A model generated the notes under the pieces. The model ran no database searches and was not told where the DNA came from. It was given only the letters and a program-made list of their open reading frames with translations. Made by a program: the position numbers and the translations under genes. A stretch of DNA of 10,343 bases, taken from contig DAOTUD010000079.1 in assembly GCA_034437275.1 (NCBI GenBank), forward strand, positions 1 through 10,343, read 5' to 3'. Below, in pieces: positions 1 to 6,007 of this stretch (positions within the stretch are counted from its first letter, which is position 1; each line of letters opens with the position of its first letter). This DNA comes from TC-15 sp034437275. GTDB lineage: Bacteria; Chloroflexota; Anaerolineae; Aggregatilineales; Aggregatilineaceae.

Positions 1-1772
1 GTTCGCCGGTCGAAGGTGACGACCACCGGCATTCTGAAGTTGTGGAGAGCGAAAATCGTGATACAATACTCGCAGACGCAGGTCAGGAAATCGTGGTGGC
101 TGACAAGGGTGCGATGCCCGTCGCTCCCGTGGCGGCTACGAGGGGAAATCTCACTCGTGGCCGCATTTTTTATGTCCAGCACACGCGCGATTTCTGCCGT
201 CTCCTGTTCATCTTCTCCCAGCACGACTCCGAAGTCGCCATGCACCACCACCGCCAGCACTTCACCGTCATGCACAAAGACCCGTTCCACGATTTTCTGG
301 AGCAACTGCTGCCGGGCATCCAGCGGATTGTCTACCTCCTCGCACTGGTCCCAATACGTCTCAAAATTCTCTATCAGGTCCGCCGCTTCAATCAGATCGT
401 CGTAGTCAATCGGGCGCAGCGCATCCAACTCTAACTGCAACTGCTGCCGCTTTTCGACATATTCCTCTTGCGAGATGAAGCCCTGGTCCCAGCGGAAATC
501 AATCCGCTCGATGATCTCCCGGATTTCCGCCATGCGATCCAGCGCCGCCGCGTTATCTACCCGGCTCTGAACAGCAGCTTCGACGCGCTCGCGGAAACCA
601 TCGGGGATTACCAGACCGGACAGGATTGCCACCACCTGATCATCCAAGTCTTCGACATCGATAAAGGGTTGGCTGCATGGCTCGTAGCCGCGCTGGCGCG
701 CCAGGCAGCGATAGTAGGCTTTCTCATTGTCGGTGTGCCAAAAGGGGCGCATCTTGCCGTAGTTGTCGTCCACCAGTCCGGTTGGCTTGTTGGCAATGCA
801 CTCGGCGCAGAATACCCGGTCATGCAGGAGATAGGTGCGATGCTGGCTGGGAATCGTGCTGCGACGCGCCAAGCCGGCGCGCACTTCCTGGCAGCACTCG
901 AATAACTCGTCTGAGATGAAACCTTGATGTTTGCCATCGTACCAGATTTTCCGGCCACGTGGCGATTGTTTGCTCTCTCCCAGAGTACCGTTGTACAACG
1001 TTTCAGCATACGATACCCGCCCGGTATAGGTGCGGTTTTGCAGCATGTCGCGTACCATCTCTTTGTTGATAGGTTGTTTTCCCCGGCGAAGCTCCTGAAT
1101 GATGGGCTGCTGGTTCATCCAGTTTGCGATCTGCTGGTCGCTGTAGTCGCCGGTGGAATACATACGAAACGCTCGCCGCACGATGGCGGCTACGCGCAGC
1201 ACGATGTACAACCCCGCCGGCTGTTTGTCGGTCGCTCTTGCTTTGGTGACCAACATATAACCAATTGGAGCGATGCTGCCATTGAACTCGCCCCGAATCG
1301 CGCGTTGGCGTTTGGCGCGCTTGGTATCAGTGCTGAGGTTGCGCGAGAACATTGCCGCTTGCACGGCCAACATCTGCTCGATCATCGCGCCATAGAAGCT
1401 GTCATCGTCATCCTGGCTGACACCTTCCACGCAGTGCAGCTTTAACTTGTACTCGTGACGCAGAAAAGCCTTGACGATCACCGACTGCTCAAAATCGCGC
1501 GCCAACCGGTCGAACTTCCATACCATCAGCGCATCAAATTTGCCTTTCTCGGCGGCTTTCTGCATCTTCTGGAAGTCTTCGCGGTCCAGGCTCCAGCCAC
1601 GTTCCGCGCCATCTTTGAACACAGCGACTACCACACCGCCGCGTGCACCAATCGCTTCGCGGCAAACGGCTTCCTGGTCTTCCAGGCTAATTTCGTTCTG
1701 CATGTCGGACGAGTACCGGGCGTAGATCGCGTACCGGATACGCTTGTGGGGATTGGATTTATGCTTTGCCAT
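1..1772 (-). CDS. Large serine recombinase (resolvase/integrase family), 3' end outside the window
   Basis: Site-specific recombinase that would cut and rejoin att sites through a serine-DNA intermediate. The 590 codons visible are open to the window edge. The N-terminal resolvase domain shows YARYSSD (residues 17-23; catalytic Ser21 in the R-x-S motif), a SLEDQ motif (29-33) and FDRLARDF (87-94, the usual DRLxRD helix). A Recombinase domain follows (about 160-265, with RRAFRMYSTGDYSDQQIANW near 199-218), then a zinc ribbon (Cys322, Cys325, Cys356, Cys366) and a coiled-coil-like stretch (about 395-480) with many Glu, Gln and Arg residues. This order is typical of large serine integrases. The start at 1772 has AAGGAG seven bases upstream and overlaps the end of the 59-codon ORF before it. 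Residues after about 540 resemble no domain I know and include a small Cys cluster, so the true C-terminus is uncertain. Family is certain; element type is not. Confidence 0.95.
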   Translation of the reverse strand, partial: MAKHKSNPHKRIRYAIYARYSSDMQNEISLEDQEAVCREAIGARGGVVVAVFKDGAERGWSLDREDFQKMQKAAEKGKFDALMVWKFDRLARDFEQSVIVKAFLRHEYKLKLHCVEGVSQDDDDSFYGAMIEQMLAVQAAMFSRNLSTDTKRAKRQRAIRGEFNGSIAPIGYMLVTKARATDKQPAGLYIVLRVAAIVRRAFRMYSTGDYSDQQIANWMNQQPIIQELRRGKQPINKEMVRDMLQNRTYTGRVSYAETLYNGTLGESKQSPRGRKIWYDGKHQGFISDELFECCQEVRAGLARRSTIPSQHRTYLLHDRVFCAECIANKPTGLVDDNYGKMRPFWHTDNEKAYYRCLARQRGYEPCSQPFIDVEDLDDQVVAILSGLVIPDGFRERVEAAVQSRVDNAAALDRMAEIREIIERIDFRWDQGFISQEEYVEKRQQLQLELDALRPIDYDDLIEAADLIENFETYWDQCEEVDNPLDARQQLLQKIVERVFVHDGEVLAVVVHGDFGVVLGEDEQETAEIARVLDIKNAATSEISPRSRHGSDGHRTLVSHHDFLTCVCEYCITIFALHNFRMPVVVTFDRR

Positions 1773-1938
1773 CGGAATGCTCCTTATCTCTGGATTCTGA
1801 CCGTTCATTAGGTTTGCGGATTGCTTTGGCAAACAGCAGCACGCCGCGCGCGGTTTGCTGCCGGTCCACTTTCTTGAAGGGCGTGTAGACACCCTCCTCG
1901 ACCGTGATCTTGCCGCCGGAGAAGATGTAACGCGGCAT
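1759..1938 (-). CDS. Small hypothetical protein (59 aa) overlapping the recombinase start
   Basis: I do not recognise this protein. It begins MPRYIFSGGKITVEEGVYTP and ends in a very charged tail. It is basic overall, with no membrane segment and no Cys. The ATG at 1938 has a strong GGAGG Shine-Dalgarno sequence seven bases upstream, which is the best argument that it is translated. Its stop (TAA, 1761-1759) lies 14 bases inside the recombinase gene, so the two are likely translationally coupled. It starts two bases after the stop of the 96-codon ORF. A small basic protein next to a serine integrase could be a recombination directionality factor or another accessory protein, but that rests on position and size only. 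Confidence 0.6.
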   Translation of the reverse strand: MPRYIFSGGKITVEEGVYTPFKKVDRQQTARGVLLFAKAIRKPNERSESRDKEHSDGKA

Positions 1939-1940
1939 CG

Positions 1941-2231
1941 CTACACCTCCCCGCTACCCAGAACAGCAAAGCGACCCACACCGACAGTCGAGTCAGTTGG
2001 GCCGCCGAATCCACGCAAGACAAGTGTCCCGCGATTCGTTATAATGCTGTGCAGCCCGGTCACTGGGTCGATCAGTGTCGGGTTAGAGCCGTGTGGGGTG
2101 TTAGCGCACTCCGCACGGTTCGCCTTGTTATTCTCAGCTACCATCAAACTATAGCATGTTGGCCGGTTTGTCAAGCCGCCACGCGCGTCCTGAAGCGCCT
2201 GGCGGGCATTTTTCTCTAAACAGTCGAACAT
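1941..2231 (-). CDS. Hypothetical protein (96 aa) between primase-like gene and small ORF
   Basis: No recognisable domain. The protein starts MFDCLEKNARQAL and ends in a Gly/Val-rich segment (TVGVGRFAVLGSGEV). It has three or four scattered Cys and no membrane helix. The ATG at 2231 lies three bases after the stop of the primase-like gene, and the GAGGTG in the end of that gene serves as its Shine-Dalgarno sequence. The stop lies two bases before the next ORF. This packing supports a real gene. Against it, a good promoter-like pair (TTGACA, TATAGT) lies inside its first third, and an internal ATG (residue 30, at 2144) sits just at the expected transcription start. The functional product could therefore be a 67-residue form, or the first part may be regulatory DNA. 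Confidence 0.5.
   Translation of the reverse strand: MFDCLEKNARQALQDARGGLTNRPTCYSLMVAENNKANRAECANTPHGSNPTLIDPVTGLHSIITNRGTLVLRGFGGPTDSTVGVGRFAVLGSGEV
2148..2174 (-). promoter_or_regulatory. Promoter-like pair inside the 96-codon ORF, reading toward the recombinase
   Basis: On the minus strand, TTGACA (2174-2169, perfect -35) is followed after 15 bases by TATAGT (2153-2148, five of six matches to TATAAT). The spacer is one or two bases shorter than ideal. Transcription would start near 2141 and cover the 59-codon ORF and the recombinase, allowing the recombinase to be expressed separately from the replication genes. Confidence 0.45.
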
Positions 2232-2234
2232 TTT

Positions 2235-3263
2235 TCACCTCGCGTCCGGTTGGAAAATCGCCTGCTGGCGCGCCTGGCGCAGTTCACGCGCCAACCAGGT
2301 GAACACGTCACCTTCTTCACTTTGTTTGTAGAACTCGGTAATGTCCTTGCCTTTGGGGACTTGAATGGTATGCACCCGGTCGGAGAGGGATTGCAACCGC
2401 GCGGCCCCCTTGAGGCCAGCCGGATCAACATCATAGGCCACCAGGATCAGCGGCACGGTGACCAGGTCGATGATCCACCGGTCGCTCAAGGCACTACCGG
2501 CGCTGCCCAATGACACCGCCGCGACCAGGTCCGATGCCTCCTGGTGCGCCACCAGGGCATCAAACTCCCCTTCGCAGAACAGTACGGCTGATGCACCCCG
2601 GATCATGTCACCGCGATACAGGCCGCTGCTGCTGCCACCGGCGATTTGCTGATACTTGATGTGGCCTGCCAGCCGCCGCACCTTGACCGCCCATACCGTC
2701 TCGCCGGTCAGCCAGGGGATGGTGACGCCGCACGGCACACGCAGCCCGGCGATGGTCTGCCACTGGCGGTAGCCGCCGGGGATCACGCCCAGCCGGGCTT
2801 GGCGGATGGTTCTCGTGGTCAGCCCACGATTTTCCAGTAGATAACTTAGGGCGGCGGCTCCCGGCGCATCCCACAACCACTCTTCGGCCTGTTCCACCAC
2901 CTGATGCGCGGCCACTTGCCACTCATAGGGTGGCGGTTCCGCGACCGGTATTTCCCGTGCTGGCTGGCGTGCCGGACGCAGCTGAGTGGGAGCACGCGCT
3001 TCGAGCGCCGCCACCGCATCATCAAAACTCAGCTTGCGGTAGCGCTGCAGCCAATCGAATACATCCCCGCGCATCTGGCATTTGCCAAAGCACTGGTAGC
3101 CATCGGCCCAGACGACCAGGCTGTAGCCCTTGCGCTCGCCGTGAAACGGGCATTTCCACAGCCGCGCACGCCCGCTGCTGGTCGGCGGCGGGCCGAGGTC
3201 CTGTTCGACAATCAGCCGCAGATCGTGCTGCTCCTTCAACCTTCTGGTGTCGAGTCGTCTCAT
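2235..3263 (-). CDS. DnaG-like primase: CHC2 zinc finger plus Toprim domain
   Basis: Likely makes RNA primers for replication of the element, or is a relative of such a primase. From the ATG at 3263 the protein has 342 residues. The CHC2-type zinc finger is at about 36-72 (Cys38, His41, Cys58, Cys62, with YQCFG and RGDVFDWL). The Toprim domain is at about 220-310, with CEGEFDAL (Glu231, Asp235) and AYDVDPAG (Asp278, Asp280). This start has AAGGA eight bases upstream and puts the first zinc Cys at residue 38, close to its place in DnaG. The frame stays open upstream to an ATG at 3452, which also has a GAGGA, so a 405-residue form is possible; its extra part would be encoded by palindromic repeats. 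The zinc finger is unusual: the second pair is CxxxC rather than the usual CxxC. It is shorter than DnaG (around 600 residues) and has no DnaB-binding C-terminal domain, as is common for phage and plasmid primases. Confidence 0.88.
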   Translation of the reverse strand: MRRLDTRRLKEQHDLRLIVEQDLGPPPTSSGRARLWKCPFHGERKGYSLVVWADGYQCFGKCQMRGDVFDWLQRYRKLSFDDAVAALEARAPTQLRPARQPAREIPVAEPPPYEWQVAAHQVVEQAEEWLWDAPGAAALSYLLENRGLTTRTIRQARLGVIPGGYRQWQTIAGLRVPCGVTIPWLTGETVWAVKVRRLAGHIKYQQIAGGSSSGLYRGDMIRGASAVLFCEGEFDALVAHQEASDLVAAVSLGSAGSALSDRWIIDLVTVPLILVAYDVDPAGLKGAARLQSLSDRVHTIQVPKGKDITEFYKQSEEGDVFTWLARELRQARQQAIFQPDAR

Positions 3264-3284
3264 CGTTTTTTTCCTTGCCAGAAA

Positions 3285-3520
3285 CATGTCACGGAAAAAT
3301 GGCAGAGTGACGGTGACAGGTTTCCCAAACCTGTCACACCGGCGTGACAGGTTTCTGGGGGCTTGACCTGCCTCATGTACCCACCCCATATCTGGGTCTG
3401 AAAAGCCATTTTCCAGGGTTTGCAGTGTAATTGGGGCCTGCCTTGTGTCCATCAGTCGTGTCCTCGAAAAAACATGTCACGGCCTGTGACAGGTTGCCAT
3501 GTTTTGAAACTTGTCACAGG
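3285..3520. repeat. Palindromic GTGACAGG repeat cluster (iteron- or operator-like)
   Basis: The 10-mer GTGACAGGTT occurs in direct orientation at 3313-3322, 3344-3353 and 3486-3495, and inverted (AACCTGTCAC) at 3328-3337. The first direct copy and the inverted one form a perfect 11-bp inverted repeat (3313-3323 and 3327-3337) with a 3-base centre. A second 10-mer, CATGTCACGG, occurs at 3285-3294 and 3473-3482. A further TTGTCACAGG is at 3511-3520. The pattern AAACATGTCACGG followed by GTGACAGG therefore appears twice, about 188 bases apart. The cluster fills the space between the DUF3987 gene and the primase-like gene. Repeats of one short word in both orientations next to replication genes fit binding sites for an initiator or a repressor. 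Confidence 0.75.
3424..3451 (-). promoter_or_regulatory. Possible promoter for the primase-like gene
   Basis: On the minus strand TGGACA (3451-3446) and TACACT (3429-3424) are separated by 16 bases. Matches to the sigma-70 consensus are five and four of six. It lies just after the hairpin terminator and would give a leader of about 150 bases containing the GTGACAGG palindrome. The leader-borne palindrome would then be well placed to control this gene. Confidence 0.3.
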
Positions 3521-3531
3521 CCATGTTTTTT
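3467..3531. terminator. Rho-independent terminator, likely bidirectional, after the DUF3987 gene
   Basis: A perfect 11-bp stem (GGCCTGTGACA at 3481-3491 with its complement at 3512-3522) encloses a 20-base loop. It is extended outward by nine more pairs (AAAAAACAT 3467-3475 with ATGTTTTTT 3523-3531) across a 5-base bulge. Each strand ends the hairpin in a run of T. On the minus strand it begins directly after the stop of the DUF3987 gene. It also contains copies of the GTGACAGG word, so a protein binding that word could alter termination. Confidence 0.75.
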
Positions 3532-5148
3532 TCATCCCACCCGGCGGTAGATTTCGGTGCGCGGTCCACGGTCACCTCGGCGTTCATAGTCCTGCACGAC
3601 CCGCCCGTCCATTTCCAGCGCCTTGAGCGCTTCGATCACCGGCTTGCGCGGCGAACGCAGCGTGCGGTAGATGCTGCGCACGGACAGCCCGCCCGTTTGG
3701 CCGGACAGCAGGCGCAGGATGCGCATCTCCAGCCGGGCTTCTTCACTCTCGCCCAGGTCGTGCAGCAGGCGGTGCGCCGACGCGCGCCACGTCTCGACGA
3801 TCTGCTGCGCGCGGTACCAATGCGCTGCGCTCACCACCGGGCGACTCTGCTTGCGGTCGCTCAGCGCTACCCAATCCAGCGCGGCCAGGATGATCGCCAC
3901 CTTCAGCGCCTGGACGTGCAAGCGCCCGTAGACCGTGCGCAGGCGGTCATCCAGCGGCGAATTCGGGGCAGTCATTTCGCGCAGCGCGCGTTCGTAGGCG
4001 TGCATCGGTGCCCAGAGGTCGGTGGCGACCAGCGACCAGGACTCGATGCCGGGCACCTCACCGATGGCTTCCGGTTTGGGCGGCGCAGGCAGCGCCTCGT
4101 GAAGCTGGCGCAATCCGCGGGCCAACCCCTCCGGCATGGTCGCTTCCCGCGCGGCTTCCCGTTCGGCATAGTCCGGTTCCGGCGTGAGCAGCACAAAACG
4201 CGCCAGCGCGCCGTTGTACCAGTCGTTGACGGAGAGCGACACGGACAATTCCGCCGGGGTGGCCGCCCCCAGAATCGAGAGTGCCGCATCCCGGATCACG
4301 ACCAGCCCGCGATTGTTGGTGTGCGAATCGAGGTAATCCGGGCAGTCGTAGAGCTGCATAATCAGTTCTTTTAGCCCCTGCATGTAGTCACGGCCCATCG
4401 ACTTGAACAGCGCCGAGAGTTCGTCCCGGATGATGCCGCGCTGCGCCGCAAAACGATTACCCTTCATCAGACGCTCGCGGTCGTGGGCGGGGATTTCTTC
4501 GAAGTTGGGTGGCAGCACGCCCCCCAACATGCTCATGAAGGCTTCCGGCGAGCCGGGCTGGGGCAGGATCATATGCGGCATAGCGGCGCGCGCCAGGTCG
4601 TGCGCGAGATTGAGTCCGGCGGATTTGCGGTAGTAAGTTGACACCGCGACCAGCATGATGTACAGGTTGGGATGGACTTTCTGCCGCCAGGGGGTGTGGA
4701 TGTACAACCGGCGGCCAATCGCCAGCGCCGCCAGCCATAGTCCCGCGCCTTCATGAAAGCGCAGCGGCGTCTCGTTGGCAGCGTGACTCGCCCAGTCCAC
4801 GTACTCGTCGAGCCACTGCCCGGCATCGGCGGCTTGCGTGATCTGGTCTGATGTGAGGTGGGCGGCGGGTGGCAGTTCAGGCACGGTGTTGACATCGCCG
4901 GAACGAAGCTGCGTGATTGGCGGGGAACCTTCGGGGTTGACCTTCATAATCACGTGTAAGGCTTCTGAACCCAGCAGCTTCCGCAGCGTGTCCACTTCAT
5001 CCGGCACGGCCATGTTGGTGTTGGTGAGCAGCAGGCGTGCCAGCGGACTGCACGGCAGGCCCTGCCACTCCTTGTTGACAAATGCCCGCGCCAGGACATA
5101 CGCATCCTGCGCAGACAGCTTGACTTCAGGAGAGTGTTCGGTGGTCAT
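3532..5148 (-). CDS. DUF3987-type (YfjI-like) replication protein with degenerate P-loop
   Basis: Predicted ATPase-like replication protein of mobile elements; members are often paired with a primase, as here. The protein is 538 residues from the ATG at 5148, which has GGAG nine bases upstream; a GTG at 5163 is an alternative start. The central domain carries NLYIMLVAVS followed by TYYRKSAG (about 161-178), which lies where DUF3987 proteins have their Walker A motif. The Lys-Ser pair (175-176) is kept but the glycines are lost. A Walker B-like IIRDELSALF (239-248) has Arg before the Asp-Glu pair, and SILGAATPAEL (about 291-301) may be the sensor segment. The last 60 residues look like a winged helix (RSIYRTLRSPRKPVIEALKAL). 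The family call is good. Whether it still hydrolyses ATP is doubtful from the P-loop. It is followed at once by a strong hairpin terminator. Confidence 0.8.
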   Translation of the reverse strand: MTTEHSPEVKLSAQDAYVLARAFVNKEWQGLPCSPLARLLLTNTNMAVPDEVDTLRKLLGSEALHVIMKVNPEGSPPITQLRSGDVNTVPELPPAAHLTSDQITQAADAGQWLDEYVDWASHAANETPLRFHEGAGLWLAALAIGRRLYIHTPWRQKVHPNLYIMLVAVSTYYRKSAGLNLAHDLARAAMPHMILPQPGSPEAFMSMLGGVLPPNFEEIPAHDRERLMKGNRFAAQRGIIRDELSALFKSMGRDYMQGLKELIMQLYDCPDYLDSHTNNRGLVVIRDAALSILGAATPAELSVSLSVNDWYNGALARFVLLTPEPDYAEREAAREATMPEGLARGLRQLHEALPAPPKPEAIGEVPGIESWSLVATDLWAPMHAYERALREMTAPNSPLDDRLRTVYGRLHVQALKVAIILAALDWVALSDRKQSRPVVSAAHWYRAQQIVETWRASAHRLLHDLGESEEARLEMRILRLLSGQTGGLSVRSIYRTLRSPRKPVIEALKALEMDGRVVQDYERRGDRGPRTEIYRRVG

Positions 5149-5203
5149 CAGGCTTGGCTCCACAACTCATTGCGGCACAGGTGGCTGGTGGAGGGGGTGT
5201 CAT
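5126..5203 (-). CDS. Possible leader peptide (25 aa) overlapping the DUF3987 gene start
   Basis: ATG at 5203 preceded by GAAAGGA at seven bases, a better Shine-Dalgarno sequence than that of the gene it precedes. The peptide starts MTPPPPATCAAMSCG and stops at 5128-5126, inside the DUF3987 gene and 20 bases beyond its start. A Pro-Pro-Pro-Pro run straight after the start is a known ribosome-stalling type of sequence (EF-P dependent). Translation of this ORF could therefore control or couple initiation at 5148. It is too short for coding statistics to help, so this is a suggestion. Confidence 0.4.
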   Translation of the reverse strand: MTPPPPATCAAMSCGAKPDDHRTLS

Positions 5204-5216
5204 CGCGTCGTCCTTT

Positions 5217-5243
5217 CGCTTGATCCGCTCGATGGATCAAGCG
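5217..5243. repeat. Perfect 10-bp inverted repeat upstream of the DUF3987 gene
   Basis: CGCTTGATCC (5217-5226) and GGATCAAGCG (5234-5243) pair perfectly around a 7-base centre. No T run follows on either strand, so this is not a classical terminator. It lies only 14 bases before the leader ORF start on the minus strand. It could be an operator for a dimeric repressor or a hairpin in the mRNA leader. Confidence 0.6.
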
Positions 5244-5266
5244 TACCAGGAGCCGGACGCCAAATC

Positions 5267-5359
5267 ATGGGGAATTTCGGAAGTTGGGATGGGCAATTTT
5301 CCACATCAGGATGGGGAATTTCGGAAGTTCCAATGTGGAAAATCGGAAGTTGGGATGGG
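5267..5359. repeat. Direct-repeat cluster (iteron-like) in the gap before the DUF3987 gene
   Basis: ATGGGGAATTTCGGAAGTT occurs exactly twice (5267-5285 and 5311-5329, spaced 44 bases). The overlapping word TCGGAAGTTGGGATGGG occurs exactly twice (5277-5293 and 5343-5359). TCGGAAGTT is thus present three times, at 5277, 5321 and 5343. TTTTCCACAT (5297-5306) is inverted as ATGTGGAAAA (5333-5342). The spacing of 44 and 22 bases is close to four and two helical turns. Two units make this too few and too compact for CRISPR. Repeats in phase upstream of a replication gene fit iterons or cooperative operator sites. Confidence 0.7.
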
Positions 5360-5389
5360 TAATCGAGGGAGCGGGCAGCGCCAACGCGC

Positions 5390-6007
5390 CTAACACAGCG
5401 CCATAAGCCCAAATGCGGCCCCGACCGATACGGCGCTGACCACGATGCCCAAGCTCACCTGCAATATCGAATGGTGGCCGGTCACGACTCGTGCCCAGGC
5501 AGTGGTAAATACAATGCCTACGGCTCCGGTGACCAGGAGCAGCGAGTCCAGGTCACCCATCAGAAACAGTGCGGTGAGAATACCGGTGACAACTGCGGTG
5601 TGCGCCGAGATTTTTGTCAACCGGGCATTGATCACCGCTTGCAGCGGCACCCAAATGACCAACGCCAGCAGCGAAAACACCAGCCGCTCCGGGGCATCCA
5701 GCGTTACAGCCAGGCCCACACACAAGACCATGCTGGCCCAGAACACCACGTACAGCGGGTGCCGCATCCCGCGCTGGTACGTGTAGCGTCCCCGCTTCCG
5801 GGCGACGTGGATCAGCGTCAGAGCCGGTACCAGAATAATTGCGGCGATGAAGGCCACCCACCCGACTGCTGCGAGCAGCGGGGTATCCTTGAGCACGACG
5901 ACGAGGGCCGGGATAAAAATGGTGAATGGATGGAAAAGTATCCCCAGCCAGAAGCCGAGTCGATTTCTGTTGTGTGGTACCGGATCACTCACCGCTTGAC
6001 GTGACAT
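5390..6007 (-). CDS. PAP2-superfamily membrane phosphatase-like protein, divergent
   Basis: Integral membrane protein (205 aa, about six helices) of the phosphatidic-acid-phosphatase type 2 family, which removes phosphate from lipid phosphates such as undecaprenyl, phosphatidyl or prenyl phosphates at the membrane surface. The second motif appears as SAH (Ser134, His136). The third appears as ARVVTGHH followed by SILQVSLG, with Arg173, His179 and Gly187 in the usual spacing. The usual Asp four residues after the His is Gln183. The first motif (Lys-x6-Arg-Pro) is replaced by a basic RKRGRYTYQRGMRHP stretch (about 70-84). Catalysis needs the Arg and two His, which are kept, so activity is possible. 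The ATG at 6007 has GGAGGGG just upstream and lies inside the end of the 7TM gene (19-base overlap), so the two are probably coupled. The substrate is unknown. Confidence 0.72.
   Translation of the reverse strand: MSRQAVSDPVPHNRNRLGFWLGILFHPFTIFIPALVVVLKDTPLLAAVGWVAFIAAIILVPALTLIHVARKRGRYTYQRGMRHPLYVVFWASMVLCVGLAVTLDAPERLVFSLLALVIWVPLQAVINARLTKISAHTAVVTGILTALFLMGDLDSLLLVTGAVGIVFTTAWARVVTGHHSILQVSLGIVVSAVSVGAAFGLMALC

Larger units (their letters stand above)
1..5389. mobile_element. Probable replication/integration part of an integrated mobile element; ends not visible
   Basis: Seen: minus-strand genes for a DUF3987-type protein, a CHC2/Toprim primase-like protein, two small ORFs and a large serine recombinase lie together in one orientation, and two non-coding repeat clusters flank the DUF3987 gene. 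Known: large serine recombinases integrate phages, ICEs and plasmid-like elements, and primase plus DUF3987 pairs are common replication modules of such elements. Inferred: this is one end of an integrated element, or of a plasmid. The recombinase gene runs out of the window to the left, so that end and its att site are not visible. The right limit is set here at the end of the repeat-bearing gap before the PAP2 gene, but the XRE/ImmA genes further right may also belong, since ImmR/ImmA pairs regulate ICEs such as ICEBs1. Confidence 0.5.

Noticed and set aside
468..1811. Plus-strand reading frames across the left end
   Set aside because: They lie opposite the serine recombinase, whose catalytic motifs, zinc ribbon and start site all agree on the minus strand.
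3511..4374. Long plus-strand reading frame opposite the DUF3987 gene
   Set aside because: Composition (Arg/Gln/His-rich, no domain) is that of an antisense shadow, and the minus-strand frame has clear family motifs.
5267..5359. Short CRISPR-like array
   Set aside because: Only two to three copies, overlapping words and unequal spacing; no spacer-like segments of constant length and no cas gene nearby.
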